Positions 24,504 through 33,868 of a stretch of 64,000 bases of DNA are shown here, piece by piece; within the stretch, counting starts at the first letter, position 1; each line of letters opens with the position of its first letter. Origin of the DNA: Methylobacteriaceae bacterium (lineage in GTDB: Bacteria > Pseudomonadota > Alphaproteobacteria > Rhizobiales > Beijerinckiaceae); the NCBI GenBank assembly GCA_020638195.1, contig JACKJC010000001.1, positions 103,501-167,500 on the forward strand, written 5' to 3'. A program made the translations under genes and the position numbers. The notes beneath the pieces were generated by a model, which had not been told where the DNA came from, made no database searches, and saw nothing but the letters and a program-made list of their open reading frames with translations.

Positions 24504-26410
24504 TTCGTTGCCTTCTCCTGGGCTGCGCCCAGCGCGAGTTTGGCGCCGGCCATGGCCAGCGCATTCTCGACCGCATCGACGTCCCGCACCGCGCCGCGCG
24601 ACGCGGAGGTCGCGGTCAGCGCATAGTGCCGCAGCGCGACCGACATGAGGCGCGGGCGCGGCTTCGGCTTCCATCCCGCGCGGCCCCGCTTGTCCATCTC
24701 GGCGCGCCGCCGCGCGAGTTCGTCCCCGCTGACGGCCAGATGCAGCAAGCGCGTGGCGATATCGATTTCTATTCTGTCGCCATCCTGCACGAGCCCGATC
24801 TCGCCGCCGGAGGCCGCCTCCGGCGAGACATGGCCGATCGACAGACCCGATGTCGCGCCGGAGAAACGCCCGTCCGTGACGAGCGCGCATTTCTTGTCGA
24901 GCCCGCGTCCTTTCAGCGCCGTCGTCAGCGCTAGCATTTCCTGCATGCCCGGCCCGCCGCGCGGCCCCTCGTAGCGCACGACCAGCACCGTTCCCGGCGT
25001 GACCTTGCCCGAACGGATCGCCTGTGCGCCTTCGTCCTCGCTGTCGACGACGAGCGCCGTTCCGGAAAATTTATGCAGCGAGACATCGACGCCCGCCGTC
25101 TTCACGATGGCGCCGTCGGTCGCGAGATTGCCGTAAAGGGTCGCGAGCCCGCCGTCCGGCGAATAGGCATGCGCGGCGTCGCGGATGCAGCCCTTCTCGC
25201 GGTCGCGGTCGAGCGTGGAATAGCGCATGTCCTGCGACATGCCTTCGACCGTTATGCGCCCGCCGGGCGCGGCGCGATAGAAGGTCTCGATATCTTGATC
25301 CTGCGTGCGCAATATGTCCCAGTGATCGATCGCGACGCCGAGCGACGCCGCATGCACCGTCTTCACATTGCGATGCACAGCGCCGATCCGGTCGAGTTCG
25401 CCGAGCAGCCGCATGATGCCGCCGGCGCGATGCACGTCCTCCATGAAATAATTCGGCGTCGATGGCGAGACCTTGCAGAGATGCGGCGTGTTGCGCGAGA
25501 CGCGGTCGATGTCGCTCATGGTGAAATCGACGCCCGCCTCGTGCGCGGCTGCGAGCAGGTGCAGCACGGTATTGGTCGAGCCGCCCATCGCCATGTCGAG
25601 ACGGATTGCGTTCTCGAAGGCCTCGAATGTCGCGATCGAGCGCGGCAGAACGCTTTCGTCGTTCTGCTGATAGTAGCGATGCGCGAGTTCGACGACGAGC
25701 GTGGCGGCGCGATTGAACAGGGTTTTGCGGTCGACATGCGTCGCCAGCATCGAGCCGTTGCCGGGCAGCGCCAGACCGAGCGCTTCCACGAGACAATTCA
25801 TGGAATTGGCGGTGAACATGCCCGAGCAGGAGCCGCAGGTCGGGCAGGCATGCTGCTCGTAGGCCGAGATTTTTGCGTCGGTGATGTCGGGATTCATCGT
25901 CGCGACATAGGCCTCGACGCCTGAGAAGCGTTCGTCCTTGCCCTCCCAGTTCATGCGACCGGCTTCCATCGGCCCGCCCGAGACGAAGACGGTCGGGATG
26001 TTCAGCCGCAGCGCCGCCATCAGCATGCCGGGCGTGATCTTGTCGCAATTGGAAATGCAGATCAGCGCGTCCGCGCGATGCGCATTGACCATATATTCGA
26101 TGGAATCGGCGATCAGGTCGCGCGAGGGCAATGAATAGAGCATGCCGTCGTGCCCCATCGCAATGCCGTCGTCGACCGCGATCGTGTCGAACTCGCGACC
26201 GACGCCGCCGGCCTTGGCGATCTCGGCGGCGACCATCTGGCCGAGATCCTTGAGATGCACATGGCCCGGCACGAATTGCGTGAAGGAATTGGCGATGGCG
26301 ACGATGGGCTTGCCGAAGTCGCCGTCCTTCATGCCGGTCGCGCGCCACAGCGAGCGCGAAATCGCGGCGTTGCGGCCTGACGTGACTTTCTTGGAACGAA
26401 GTTCGGGCAT
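24500..26410 (-). CDS. ilvD: Dihydroxy-acid dehydratase
   Basis: 636 residues, slightly longer than the usual 610-620. Strong E. coli-type identity: SFTQFVPGHVHLKDLGQ, AVDDGIAMGHDGMLYSLPSR, SNCDKITPGM, the iron-sulfur motif CPTCGSCSGMFTANSMN and KGGPGMQEM-like GPRGGPGMQEM. The enzyme removes water from dihydroxy acids in isoleucine and valine synthesis; members of the family also dehydrate sugar acids. It is grouped here with two carboxylate dehydrogenases rather than with other ilv genes, so a sugar-acid role cannot be excluded, although the sequence is of the true ilvD type. Confidence 0.93.
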   Translation of the reverse strand: MPELRSKKVTSGRNAAISRSLWRATGMKDGDFGKPIVAIANSFTQFVPGHVHLKDLGQMVAAEIAKAGGVGREFDTIAVDDGIAMGHDGMLYSLPSRDLIADSIEYMVNAHRADALICISNCDKITPGMLMAALRLNIPTVFVSGGPMEAGRMNWEGKDERFSGVEAYVATMNPDITDAKISAYEQHACPTCGSCSGMFTANSMNCLVEALGLALPGNGSMLATHVDRKTLFNRAATLVVELAHRYYQQNDESVLPRSIATFEAFENAIRLDMAMGGSTNTVLHLLAAAHEAGVDFTMSDIDRVSRNTPHLCKVSPSTPNYFMEDVHRAGGIMRLLGELDRIGAVHRNVKTVHAASLGVAIDHWDILRTQDQDIETFYRAAPGGRITVEGMSQDMRYSTLDRDREKGCIRDAAHAYSPDGGLATLYGNLATDGAIVKTAGVDVSLHKFSGTALVVDSEDEGAQAIRSGKVTPGTVLVVRYEGPRGGPGMQEMLALTTALKGRGLDKKCALVTDGRFSGATSGLSIGHVSPEAASGGEIGLVQDGDRIEIDIATRLLHLAVSGDELARRRAEMDKRGRAGWKPKPRPRLMSVALRHYALTATSASRGAVRDVDAVENALAMAGAKLALGAAQEKATK

Positions 26411-26485
26411 TTGATCCTCCCGTGAATGGCCTGGCCATCGGCGGCCTTTGCCCGGATTATGCAGCGCAGCGCGGGCGCGCGAAAG

Positions 26486-27532
26486 TCAGATGGCGGGCGC
26501 GGCGACGCCCACGCTTCGCGCCGCGTTGACGATCTCGCGCCATGTCGTTTCGTCGATCGGCAGGCCGGCGGCGCGCTCCGCCGCCGTCGCGCGTTCGGGC
26601 TCTCCAGGCACAAGCACGGGAGCTGACGGATCGGCCGCGGGCGAGGCCTTCACATAGTCGATGAGTTCGGCGACATCGGCGAAATAACCGCTCTCGCCGA
26701 TCAGCCGCTTCTGGTCGATCACGATCGAGAACAGGCCGTTGACGAGGCCCTTCGGCTTGGTCGAAGCCGCCTGCGTGCCGCCGCCGGCGAGCGCCCCGCC
26801 GAGCATTTCGGCGACCAGCGCCAGGCCCCAGCCCTTGTGCAGGCCAAACGGCAGGATCGCACCCTTCGGATCGACGAACAGTTGGCGCGGATCGCGCGTC
26901 GGCTGGCCCGTATGGTCGACCAGCGTATCCGGCGGCGCCTCGACGCCCTTGTTCATGGCGACGCGCACCTTTCCGAGCGCGATCGCCGAGGTCGCGAAAT
27001 CGAGCGCGACCGGCGGCCGATCCGGCCCGATCGGCGCGACGATGCAGACGGGGTTGGTCATCAGCCGCGCATCCGAGCCGCGGAACGGCGCAACGCAGGC
27101 CTGCGCGTAGACCGCATTGACGAAATGGATCGACAACAGGCCCTTCTTCGCCAGCTGCTCGCCATAGGCGCCGATGCGCCCGACATGCTGCACGTTGCGC
27201 AGCGCGGAAACGACCACGCCGGCCTGCAAGGCGCGCTCGCCGACCATGGCGAAGACCGCGTTGGCGATCGGCTGCCCGTAGCCGCTGTCGCCGTCGTGCA
27301 CGACCATGGCGCCGAGATCGGACACAACCTTCGGCTTGCGATTCGGAAAGACCGCGCCTTGTTGCAGATGCAGCAGATAGGCCGGGATCAGGCCGACGCC
27401 GTGGCTGTCGTGGCCCTTGAGGTTGGATGTCACCAGATGTTCGGCGATCTCGCCGGCCTCTTCGCGCGCGCTGCCGGCGGCGACGAAAATCTCCGTGACG
27501 AACGCCTGCAGGCGCGCAGGATCGATGAGCAT
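26486..27532 (-). CDS. Ldh-family (malate/L-lactate/sulfolactate type) NAD(P)-dependent oxidoreductase
   Basis: 348 residues from ATG. Motifs of the MDH/LDH-2 family: HLVTSNLKGHDSHGVGLIP near residue 40, VSALRNVQHVGRIGAYGE with the catalytic histidine, and the substrate-loop MTNPVCIVAP. The enzymes oxidise 2-hydroxy acids such as malate, lactate or sulfolactate. Its stop is 76 bases upstream of the ilvD start on the same strand; the three genes ldh-ilvD-dehydrogenase may be one operon. Divergent from the SDR gene across 177 bases. Confidence 0.9.
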   Translation of the reverse strand: MLIDPARLQAFVTEIFVAAGSAREEAGEIAEHLVTSNLKGHDSHGVGLIPAYLLHLQQGAVFPNRKPKVVSDLGAMVVHDGDSGYGQPIANAVFAMVGERALQAGVVVSALRNVQHVGRIGAYGEQLAKKGLLSIHFVNAVYAQACVAPFRGSDARLMTNPVCIVAPIGPDRPPVALDFATSAIALGKVRVAMNKGVEAPPDTLVDHTGQPTRDPRQLFVDPKGAILPFGLHKGWGLALVAEMLGGALAGGGTQAASTKPKGLVNGLFSIVIDQKRLIGESGYFADVAELIDYVKASPAADPSAPVLVPGEPERATAAERAAGLPIDETTWREIVNAARSVGVAAPAI

Positions 27533-27709
27533 ACAATGTCCTCCCTGCGCGCGCGCTTGTTTTGTCGCAGACTTGCATAGGCGGCGACCTCGTCAAATGC
27601 CGCGCCTGCAAGGGACCTATGCGAGCCGGCGCCGACAAGAACCGTGCGCTTTGCGTGCGCCGCGGCTAACATCGAACGACAACGAACAATCTCGGGGTGA
27701 GGAACGCGC

Positions 27710-28444
27710 ATGAACGAACTGGATTTTGCAGGCAAGACCGTCTGCGTCGTCGGCGGCTCCAGCGGCATCGGCAATGGCATCGCGCAGGGTTTTCGCGCCA
27801 AGGGCGCCGACGTGCACGTGACAGGCACGCGCGCGGCCGCCGGCGACTACGACAAGGCCGAAGGCTCTGACCTCGACGGCCTTCATTATCAGAGGCTGGA
27901 CGTTGCCGCAGCGGGCGCGGTGGATGCGTTCAAGCCCGCCTTCCAGAAACTCGACATTCTCGTGCTGTCGCAAGGCACGGTGCTCTATCGCCGCGGCGAA
28001 TTCGAGATGGACGGCTTTCGCAAGGTGATGGAAGTCAACCTGATGAGCCTGATGGCCTGCGCCGCGAAATTCCACGACATGCTGGCGACGGCAAAGGGCT
28101 CGCTGATCATCGTGTCCTCGACCGCGGGCTTCCATGCCACCAAGGGCAATCCCTCCTACAACGCCTCGAAGACCGGCGCCGTCGGCCTCACGCGCACGCT
28201 GGGCCAAGCCTGGGCGGAGGACGGCATCCGCGTCAACGGCATCGCGCCGGGACTGGTCGATTCCAAGCTCACCAAGGTGACGACCGATCACCCCAAGCGC
28301 CTCGAGGGCGCACTGTCGCGCATTCCGCTGCACCGGCTCGGCACGCCCGGGGACATGGCCGGCGCCGCGCTGTTTCTGGCCTCGCCGCTCGCCTCCTACA
28401 TCGTCGGACAGACGATCATCGTCGACGGCGGCCTGATCCTCTGA
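27710..28444 (+). CDS. SDR-family oxidoreductase
   Basis: 244 residues from ATG. The glycine-rich motif is VVGGSSGIGNGI and the active site is S-x-Y-N-A-S-K (SSTAGFHATKGNPSYNASKTG). The ending PLASYIVGQTIIVDGG is typical of classical SDRs of the FabG/dehydrogenase group, which reduce or oxidise hydroxyl/keto groups with NAD(P)H. It is followed 10 bases later by the phosphotransferase gene, in an apparent operon. Confidence 0.92.
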   Translation: MNELDFAGKTVCVVGGSSGIGNGIAQGFRAKGADVHVTGTRAAAGDYDKAEGSDLDGLHYQRLDVAAAGAVDAFKPAFQKLDILVLSQGTVLYRRGEFEMDGFRKVMEVNLMSLMACAAKFHDMLATAKGSLIIVSSTAGFHATKGNPSYNASKTGAVGLTRTLGQAWAEDGIRVNGIAPGLVDSKLTKVTTDHPKRLEGALSRIPLHRLGTPGDMAGAALFLASPLASYIVGQTIIVDGGLIL

Positions 28445-28454
28445 GAGCGCCGTC

Positions 28455-29498
28455 ATGAGTGAGGAGAAGTGGCAGGACCTCGTCGATCTCGACGCGCTGC
28501 GCGCGTGGATGGACGCGCAAGGGCTCGGCAGCGGCGCAATCGAAAACCCGCGCCAGCTTGCCGGCGGCACGCAGAACATCCTGCTGCGCTTTTCACGCGA
28601 CGGGCGTGACTATGTTTTGCGCCGCTCACCCGCAAGCCCGCGCGGCGACGGCGACGCCACCAACCGGCGCGAGGCGCGCGTGCTCGGCGCGCTGGCCGGA
28701 ACGGATGTGCCGCACCCCCGCCTGATCGCCGCATGCAGCGAGAAGGATGTCATCGGCGGCGCCTTCTATCTCATGGAGCCGGTCGAAGGCTTCAACGCCG
28801 TCGTCGGCATGCCCGACCTGCACAAGTCCGATCCCGCCATCCGCCGACGCATGGGCTTCGCGCTGGTTGACGGGGCATTGGCGCTGGCGCGCGTCGATCA
28901 TGTCGCGGTCGGTCTCGGCGATTTCGGCAAGGCCGACGGCTTTCTCGAACGCCAGGTCCCGCGCTGGCGCGCCTGGCTCGATTCCTATCGCGACTACGAG
29001 GGCTGGCCGGGTCCTGATTTCATCCCCGGCTTGGACAAGGTCGCCGACTGGCTGACGCAGCATCGCCCCAGGACCTTCAAGCCCGGCATCCTGCACGGCG
29101 ACTATCACCTCGCCAACGTCATGTATCGCAACGATGCGCCGGAACTCGCGGCCATCGTCGACTGGGAGCTGGCAACGATCGGCGATCCCCTGCTCGACAT
29201 GGGCTGGATCATGGCGACATGGCCAGAACCCGACGGCACGCGCACGGCGGGAACGATCGCAGAACCTTGGGACGGCTTCCCCACCATCGAGGAACTGGTC
29301 GCGCATTATCAGGCCAACAGCGACCGCGATGCATCGAACCTCAGATGGTACGGCGTGCTCGGCTGCTACAAGCTCGGAATCATTCTCGAAGGTACATTCG
29401 CGCGCGCTTCAGCCGGCAAGGCGCCGAAGGCGACCGGCGACAAGCTGCACGACCATTGCATCAGGTTGTTTTCGCGCGCGCTGAAGTGGGTCGATTGA
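28455..29498 (+). CDS. Phosphotransferase (aminoglycoside/ACAD10-like kinase fold)
   Basis: 347 residues from ATG 28455. Kinase-like motifs: catalytic loop HGDYHLANVMY and metal-binding DWELATIGDPLLDMG, preceded by an ATP-binding LLRFSRDGRDYVLRRSP. This branch, related to the N-terminal domain of human ACAD10 and often next to acyl-CoA dehydrogenases or SDRs, is thought to phosphorylate hydroxyacyl-CoA substrates for beta-oxidation. The neighbouring SDR fits that reading, but no acyl-CoA dehydrogenase is present here. Confidence 0.87.
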   Translation: MSEEKWQDLVDLDALRAWMDAQGLGSGAIENPRQLAGGTQNILLRFSRDGRDYVLRRSPASPRGDGDATNRREARVLGALAGTDVPHPRLIAACSEKDVIGGAFYLMEPVEGFNAVVGMPDLHKSDPAIRRRMGFALVDGALALARVDHVAVGLGDFGKADGFLERQVPRWRAWLDSYRDYEGWPGPDFIPGLDKVADWLTQHRPRTFKPGILHGDYHLANVMYRNDAPELAAIVDWELATIGDPLLDMGWIMATWPEPDGTRTAGTIAEPWDGFPTIEELVAHYQANSDRDASNLRWYGVLGCYKLGIILEGTFARASAGKAPKATGDKLHDHCIRLFSRALKWVD

Positions 29499-29541
29499 GG
29501 GCGTGCGCTTTAGCCCGCGAACTCTTCATCACCCCGATTCG

Positions 29542-29648
29542 TCATCCTGAGGAGCCCGCGCAGCGGGCGTCTCGAAGGATGGCACGATCAGCAATCATGC
29601 ACCGCCCACCCTTCGAGACGCGATGCTGCGCATCGCTCCTCAGGGTGA
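29542..29648. repeat. Large inverted repeat (REP-like intergenic element)
   Basis: Arm 29542-29582 and arm 29606-29648 are near-perfect inverted copies: TCATCCTGAGGAGC at one end pairs with GCTCCTCAGGGTGA, and GTCTCGAAGGATGG with CCACCCTTCGAGAC. Each arm has an internal mini-hairpin (CCCGCGCAGCGGG and GATGCTGCGCATC). This pattern is common between genes in Bradyrhizobium and relatives. It lies between two convergent genes, so it may work as a bidirectional terminator. Confidence 0.85.
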
Positions 29649-29671
29649 GGATTCGAACGGATTGCGGCGGA

Positions 29672-32600
29672 TCACTCCGCCGCCGTCTTCAAAACCTCCG
29701 GCGACCTGAACGCCTGCAGCAGCCGCTGTCGTTCAGCGGCTGCCTTCTTCGCATTGGCTTCCTTGATGTGCCCGAACCCACGGATCGTCAGCGGGAGCCG
29801 CGCGAGCGCAACGGCGGCGGCATGATTGTCCGCATTCAGCGCGCCGGCGAGATCGAGCATGGTCTGCTCGTATTCGTCGATCAGCGCGCGTTCCATGCGC
29901 CGCTCTTCGGTGCGTCCGAAGATATCGAACGCGCCGCCGCGCAGCCCTTTGAACTTCGCGATGAAGCCGAGCGCCTTCATCATCCACGGGCCGAAGGTCG
30001 TCTTCTGCAATTTGCCGGTCGTCGGATCGCGACGCGCGGCTAGCGGCGGCGCCATGTGGAAGGTGAGCGTGTAGTCGCCATCGAACTGGCGCGCGAGCTT
30101 CTGCCGGAATTCGCCGTTGGTATAGAGACGCGCGACCTCGTATTCGTCCTTGTAGCTCATCAGCTTGAAGAAACTTTCACGCACGGCGTCGCTGAGCGCG
30201 CTCGTTCCCCGTACCTTCGCCTGCTCGGCTTTTGCGACCGCATCCACAAGCTTCGTGTAGCGCTGCGCCCAGGCAGCATCCTGATAGGCGGTGAGGAAAG
30301 CGATGCGCCGCGCCTGCTTTTGCTCGGGCGTCTCCTCTTCCATCTCCGGAATTTCGAGCGAGCGGATCGCCTCATGCACGCGCTTGGGATCATGCGCGGC
30401 AAGACGGCCCCAGGCGAAGGCCTCCTTGTTCGCATCGATCGCAACGCCGTTCAGTTCGATCGCGCGCTCGAGCGCGGCCAGCGACAGCGGCAGCAGGCCT
30501 CTTTGCCAAGCAAAGCCCATCATGAAGGGATTGGTGTAGATCGCGTCGCCCATCAGCGCGCTGGCGATGCCGGTCGCGTCGAGAATATCGAGACGGTCCG
30601 CGCCCAACGCATCGACCAGACCCTTCCTCACTTGTGCGGTCGCGAAATCGAGATCGGGATTGATCACGAAAGCGGCGGTCGGCTGCAGGTCGCCATTGAT
30701 GACGGCGCGCGTCACGCCGCGCTCGAGCCGCGACAGCGCATTCGATTGCGCCGACACGATCATGTCGCAACCGATCAACAGATCCGCGCCGCCGGGCGCG
30801 ATGCGCACGGCCGCCAAGTCCTCCGGCTGCGGGGCAAGCCGCACATGGCTCATCACCGCGCCGTTCTTCTGGCTCAGCCCCGTAAAATCGAGCGTCGTGC
30901 AGCCCTTGCCCTCGACATGCGCGGCCATGCCGATCAGCGCGCCGATGGTGATGACGCCCGTGCCGCCGATGCCGGTGACGAGAATGCCGTAGGGTTCCGC
31001 CAGCATCTTCATCTGCGGATCGGGCAGGCTCGCGAACATGCCCGCCGAATTCGCCTTGGCCTTCTCCACCTTGCGCAGTGTGCCGCCATTGACGGTCACG
31101 AAGCTCGGGCAGAAGCCGGTGACGCAGGAGAAATCCTTGTTGCAGTTCGACTGGTCGATCTGCCGCTTGCGGCCGAGCGGCGTCTCCAGCGGCTTCACCG
31201 ACACGCAATTTGATTGTTCCGTGCAATCGCCACAGCTCTCGCACACGAGATCGTTGATGAAGGCGCGCTTGGCCGGATCGGGAAAGAGACCGCGCTTGCG
31301 GCGCCGACGCTTCTCGGCCGCGCAGGTCTGGTCGTAGATCAGCACGGTCAGGCCTTTGGTCGCGCGCAGCTCCTTCTGCACGGCGTCGAGTTCGCTGCGG
31401 TGATGCACGGTCGCGCCCGCGGGGAAGAAGCTCGCAGGCGGATATTTCTCGGGTTCGTCGGTGACGACCACGAGCTTCTTCGCGCCTTCCGCCGCGACCT
31501 GATGCGCGATCTGCGACACGGTGAAACCGGATTCGGCGGGCTGCCCACCCGTCATCGCGACCGCGTCGTTGTAGAGGATCTTGTAGGTGATGTTCACGCC
31601 GGACGCAGCGGATGCGCGCAGCGCCAGCAGGCCCGAATGGGTGTAGGTGCCGTCGCCCAGATTCTGGAAGACATGCGGCTCGTCGGTGAAGGGCGCCTGG
31701 CCGATCCAGTTCGCGCCCTCGCCGCCCATATGCGTGATGGTGGCGGTGCGGCGCAGCGGATTGTAGAGCGCCATGCCGTGGCAGCCGATGCCGGCCATGG
31801 CGCGGCTGCCTTCCGGCACCTTGGTCGACGTGTTGTGAGGACAGCCCGAGCAGAAATAAGGCGTGCGCGGCGTCTGCGTGGCCGACGGCGCCCGTTCCAG
31901 CGCCTCGAAACTTTCCAGACGCGCGAGCCGCTGATCCAGCGCGGCGTCGACATGGCCCAGCCGTTTCATGCGGCTCACCAGCGCGCGCGCAACCATGGTC
32001 GGATTGAGTTCATTGGTGGACGGCAGCAGGATCGCGCCGGTTTCCTCGCGCTTGCCGACAACGCTCGGCCTGCGGTCGGCCGGCATGTTGTAGAGGATGC
32101 GCACGAGCTGGTCTTCGATGAAGCCGCGCTTCTCCTCGACCACCAGCACGTCCTTCAAGCCATCGGCGAAGCGGCGCGCGCCTTCCTCTTCCAGCGGCCA
32201 GGTGAGCGCGACTTTGTAGACGCGCAGCCCCATCTCGGCAGCGCGCGCATGGGAGATGCCGAGATCGGCGAGCGCCTGCATCACATCGAGATAGGCCTTG
32301 CCCGTCGTGATGATGCCGAGCCGCGCCGGCCTGCCGTCGATCACGATGCGGTCGAGCTGGTTGGCGCGCGCAAACGCCGCCACCGCCTGCATGCGCGGTC
32401 CGTGGAGGCGGGCCTCCTGCTCCAGCGGCGGATCCGGCCAGCGGATGTTGAGGCCGCCCAAAGGCATTTCGAAATCGGTCGGTGTGATGATGTTGATGCG
32501 CGAGGGATCGGTATGGATCGAGGCGCCGCTCTCCACCGTCTCGGCGATGGTCTTGAAGCCGACCCAGCAGCCCGAATAGCGCGACAGCGCGAAGCCCATC

Positions 32601-33178
32601 AGGCCGAGGTCGAGATAATCCTGCACATTGGCGGGATTGATGATCGGCATGAGGGCCGCGGCGTAGATCTGCTCGCTCTGATGCGCGAGCGTCGAGGACT
32701 GGCAACCGTGATCGTCGCCCGCGAAAGCCAGCACGCCGCCGTTCTTGGACGTGCCCGCGGAATTCGCGTGTTTCAGCACGTCGACGGAGCGATCGACTCC
32801 CGGACCCTTGCCGTACCAGATGCCGAAGACGCCATCGACATTTGCTCCGGGGAACATGCCGACCTGCTGGCTGCCCCAGACCGAGGTCGCGGCCAGATCC
32901 TCGTTCAGGCCCGGCTGGAAATGGATGTTATGCGCCTTCAGATGCGATTTCGCGCGCCACAGCGCATGATCGTACATGCCGAGCGGCGAGCCGCGATAGC
33001 CTGAGATGAAGCCGCCCGTCTTGAGGCCCGCCGCCTTGTCGCGCTCGTATTGCAGGATCGGCAGGCGCACCAGCGCCTGAATGCCCGAGAGATAGATGCG
33101 GCCGGACGGCAGCGTGTACTTGTCGTCGATCGATACGTCCGCCAGATGCGGCGCCTCTTTGGCCAGAGCCTCGGACAT
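29672..33178 (-). CDS. Indolepyruvate ferredoxin oxidoreductase, fused alpha-beta type
   Basis: 1168 residues from ATG 33178, which has GGAAGGAAA just upstream; frame is open further 5' but without conserved sequence. Order: N-terminal pyrimidine/PP-binding part (LSGIQALVRLPILQ ... FISGYRGSPLG), TPP-binding and [4Fe-4S] region (SGCPHNTST; CESCGDC; CNKDFSCVTGFCP), and C-terminal gamma domain (GIGGTGVITIGALIGMAAH). These enzymes oxidatively decarboxylate arylpyruvates such as indolepyruvate to acyl-CoA, reducing ferredoxin. A divergent Lrp-type gene likely controls it. Confidence 0.95.
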   Translation of the reverse strand: MSEALAKEAPHLADVSIDDKYTLPSGRIYLSGIQALVRLPILQYERDKAAGLKTGGFISGYRGSPLGMYDHALWRAKSHLKAHNIHFQPGLNEDLAATSVWGSQQVGMFPGANVDGVFGIWYGKGPGVDRSVDVLKHANSAGTSKNGGVLAFAGDDHGCQSSTLAHQSEQIYAAALMPIINPANVQDYLDLGLMGFALSRYSGCWVGFKTIAETVESGASIHTDPSRINIITPTDFEMPLGGLNIRWPDPPLEQEARLHGPRMQAVAAFARANQLDRIVIDGRPARLGIITTGKAYLDVMQALADLGISHARAAEMGLRVYKVALTWPLEEEGARRFADGLKDVLVVEEKRGFIEDQLVRILYNMPADRRPSVVGKREETGAILLPSTNELNPTMVARALVSRMKRLGHVDAALDQRLARLESFEALERAPSATQTPRTPYFCSGCPHNTSTKVPEGSRAMAGIGCHGMALYNPLRRTATITHMGGEGANWIGQAPFTDEPHVFQNLGDGTYTHSGLLALRASAASGVNITYKILYNDAVAMTGGQPAESGFTVSQIAHQVAAEGAKKLVVVTDEPEKYPPASFFPAGATVHHRSELDAVQKELRATKGLTVLIYDQTCAAEKRRRRKRGLFPDPAKRAFINDLVCESCGDCTEQSNCVSVKPLETPLGRKRQIDQSNCNKDFSCVTGFCPSFVTVNGGTLRKVEKAKANSAGMFASLPDPQMKMLAEPYGILVTGIGGTGVITIGALIGMAAHVEGKGCTTLDFTGLSQKNGAVMSHVRLAPQPEDLAAVRIAPGGADLLIGCDMIVSAQSNALSRLERGVTRAVINGDLQPTAAFVINPDLDFATAQVRKGLVDALGADRLDILDATGIASALMGDAIYTNPFMMGFAWQRGLLPLSLAALERAIELNGVAIDANKEAFAWGRLAAHDPKRVHEAIRSLEIPEMEEETPEQKQARRIAFLTAYQDAAWAQRYTKLVDAVAKAEQAKVRGTSALSDAVRESFFKLMSYKDEYEVARLYTNGEFRQKLARQFDGDYTLTFHMAPPLAARRDPTTGKLQKTTFGPWMMKALGFIAKFKGLRGGAFDIFGRTEERRMERALIDEYEQTMLDLAGALNADNHAAAVALARLPLTIRGFGHIKEANAKKAAAERQRLLQAFRSPEVLKTAAE

Positions 33179-33380
33179 TGCGTTTCCTTCCATGGCGCGG
33201 CGCTTGGCCGTCGGTCCTTGCAACATGCTAGCCTCTCCTTCCCGCCGGCGCACCCCGCGACATATGCATTGTCGGCGCGCCAACCATGCCGTGTGCGTCA
33301 GCCCGGTCGCGCGCGCCCGGGGCCTTGCCAAGGGGGCCAAATCTGTTTCCCTAAGGCGCAGATTCGCCGGAGCCTTGTTC

Positions 33381-33848
33381 ATGGACGCCATCGACCGCAA
33401 AATCCTGCGCGAACTGCAGGTGGACGCCTCGATCTCCATCGCCGAACTGTCCGACCGCGTGGGCCTCTCGCAGACGCCATGCTGGAAGCGCGTGCAGAAG
33501 CTCGAGGCCGCGGGCGTCATCCTCGGGCGCGTCGCGCTGCTGGCGCCCGAGAAGCTCGGACTGGGGTTGACTGTCTTCGTGTCGATCGAGGCGCCCGACC
33601 ATTCGGACGCCTGGCTGCGCAAGTTCGCGGCGGCGGTTGCGGCCATGCCCGAGGTCATGGAATTCTACCGCATGGCTGGCGACGTCGATTACATGCTGCG
33701 TGTCGTGGTGGCGGACATGACCGCCTATGACGCCTTCTACAAGCGGCTGATTGGCACGATCCCGCTCAAGAACGTCACCTCGCGCTTCGCCATGGAGCGC
33801 ATCAAGTCGACGACCGCCTACCAGATCGCCAACCCGGCGAAAGCCTGA
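33381..33848 (+). CDS. Lrp/AsnC-family transcriptional regulator
   Basis: 155 residues from ATG 33381. Winged helix-turn-helix: DAIDRKILRELQVDASISIAELSDRVGLSQTPCWKRVQKLE pattern (recognition part SQTPCWKRV), then an RAM/AsnC ligand domain with MPEVMEFYRMAGDVDYMLRVV. Lrp-type regulators sense amino acids or their keto acids. The gene is divergent from the indolepyruvate oxidoreductase with 202 bases between starts, the classical layout for control of an adjacent catabolic gene by its own regulator. Confidence 0.93.
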   Translation: MDAIDRKILRELQVDASISIAELSDRVGLSQTPCWKRVQKLEAAGVILGRVALLAPEKLGLGLTVFVSIEAPDHSDAWLRKFAAAVAAMPEVMEFYRMAGDVDYMLRVVVADMTAYDAFYKRLIGTIPLKNVTSRFAMERIKSTTAYQIANPAKA

Positions 33849-33868
33849 AGACACAGGCGGGCCAGATC

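Noticed and set aside
31214..33004. Long plus-strand frame opposite the indolepyruvate oxidoreductase
   Set aside because: The minus strand carries complete TPP, iron-sulfur and gamma-domain motifs. The antisense frame has no recognisable sequence.
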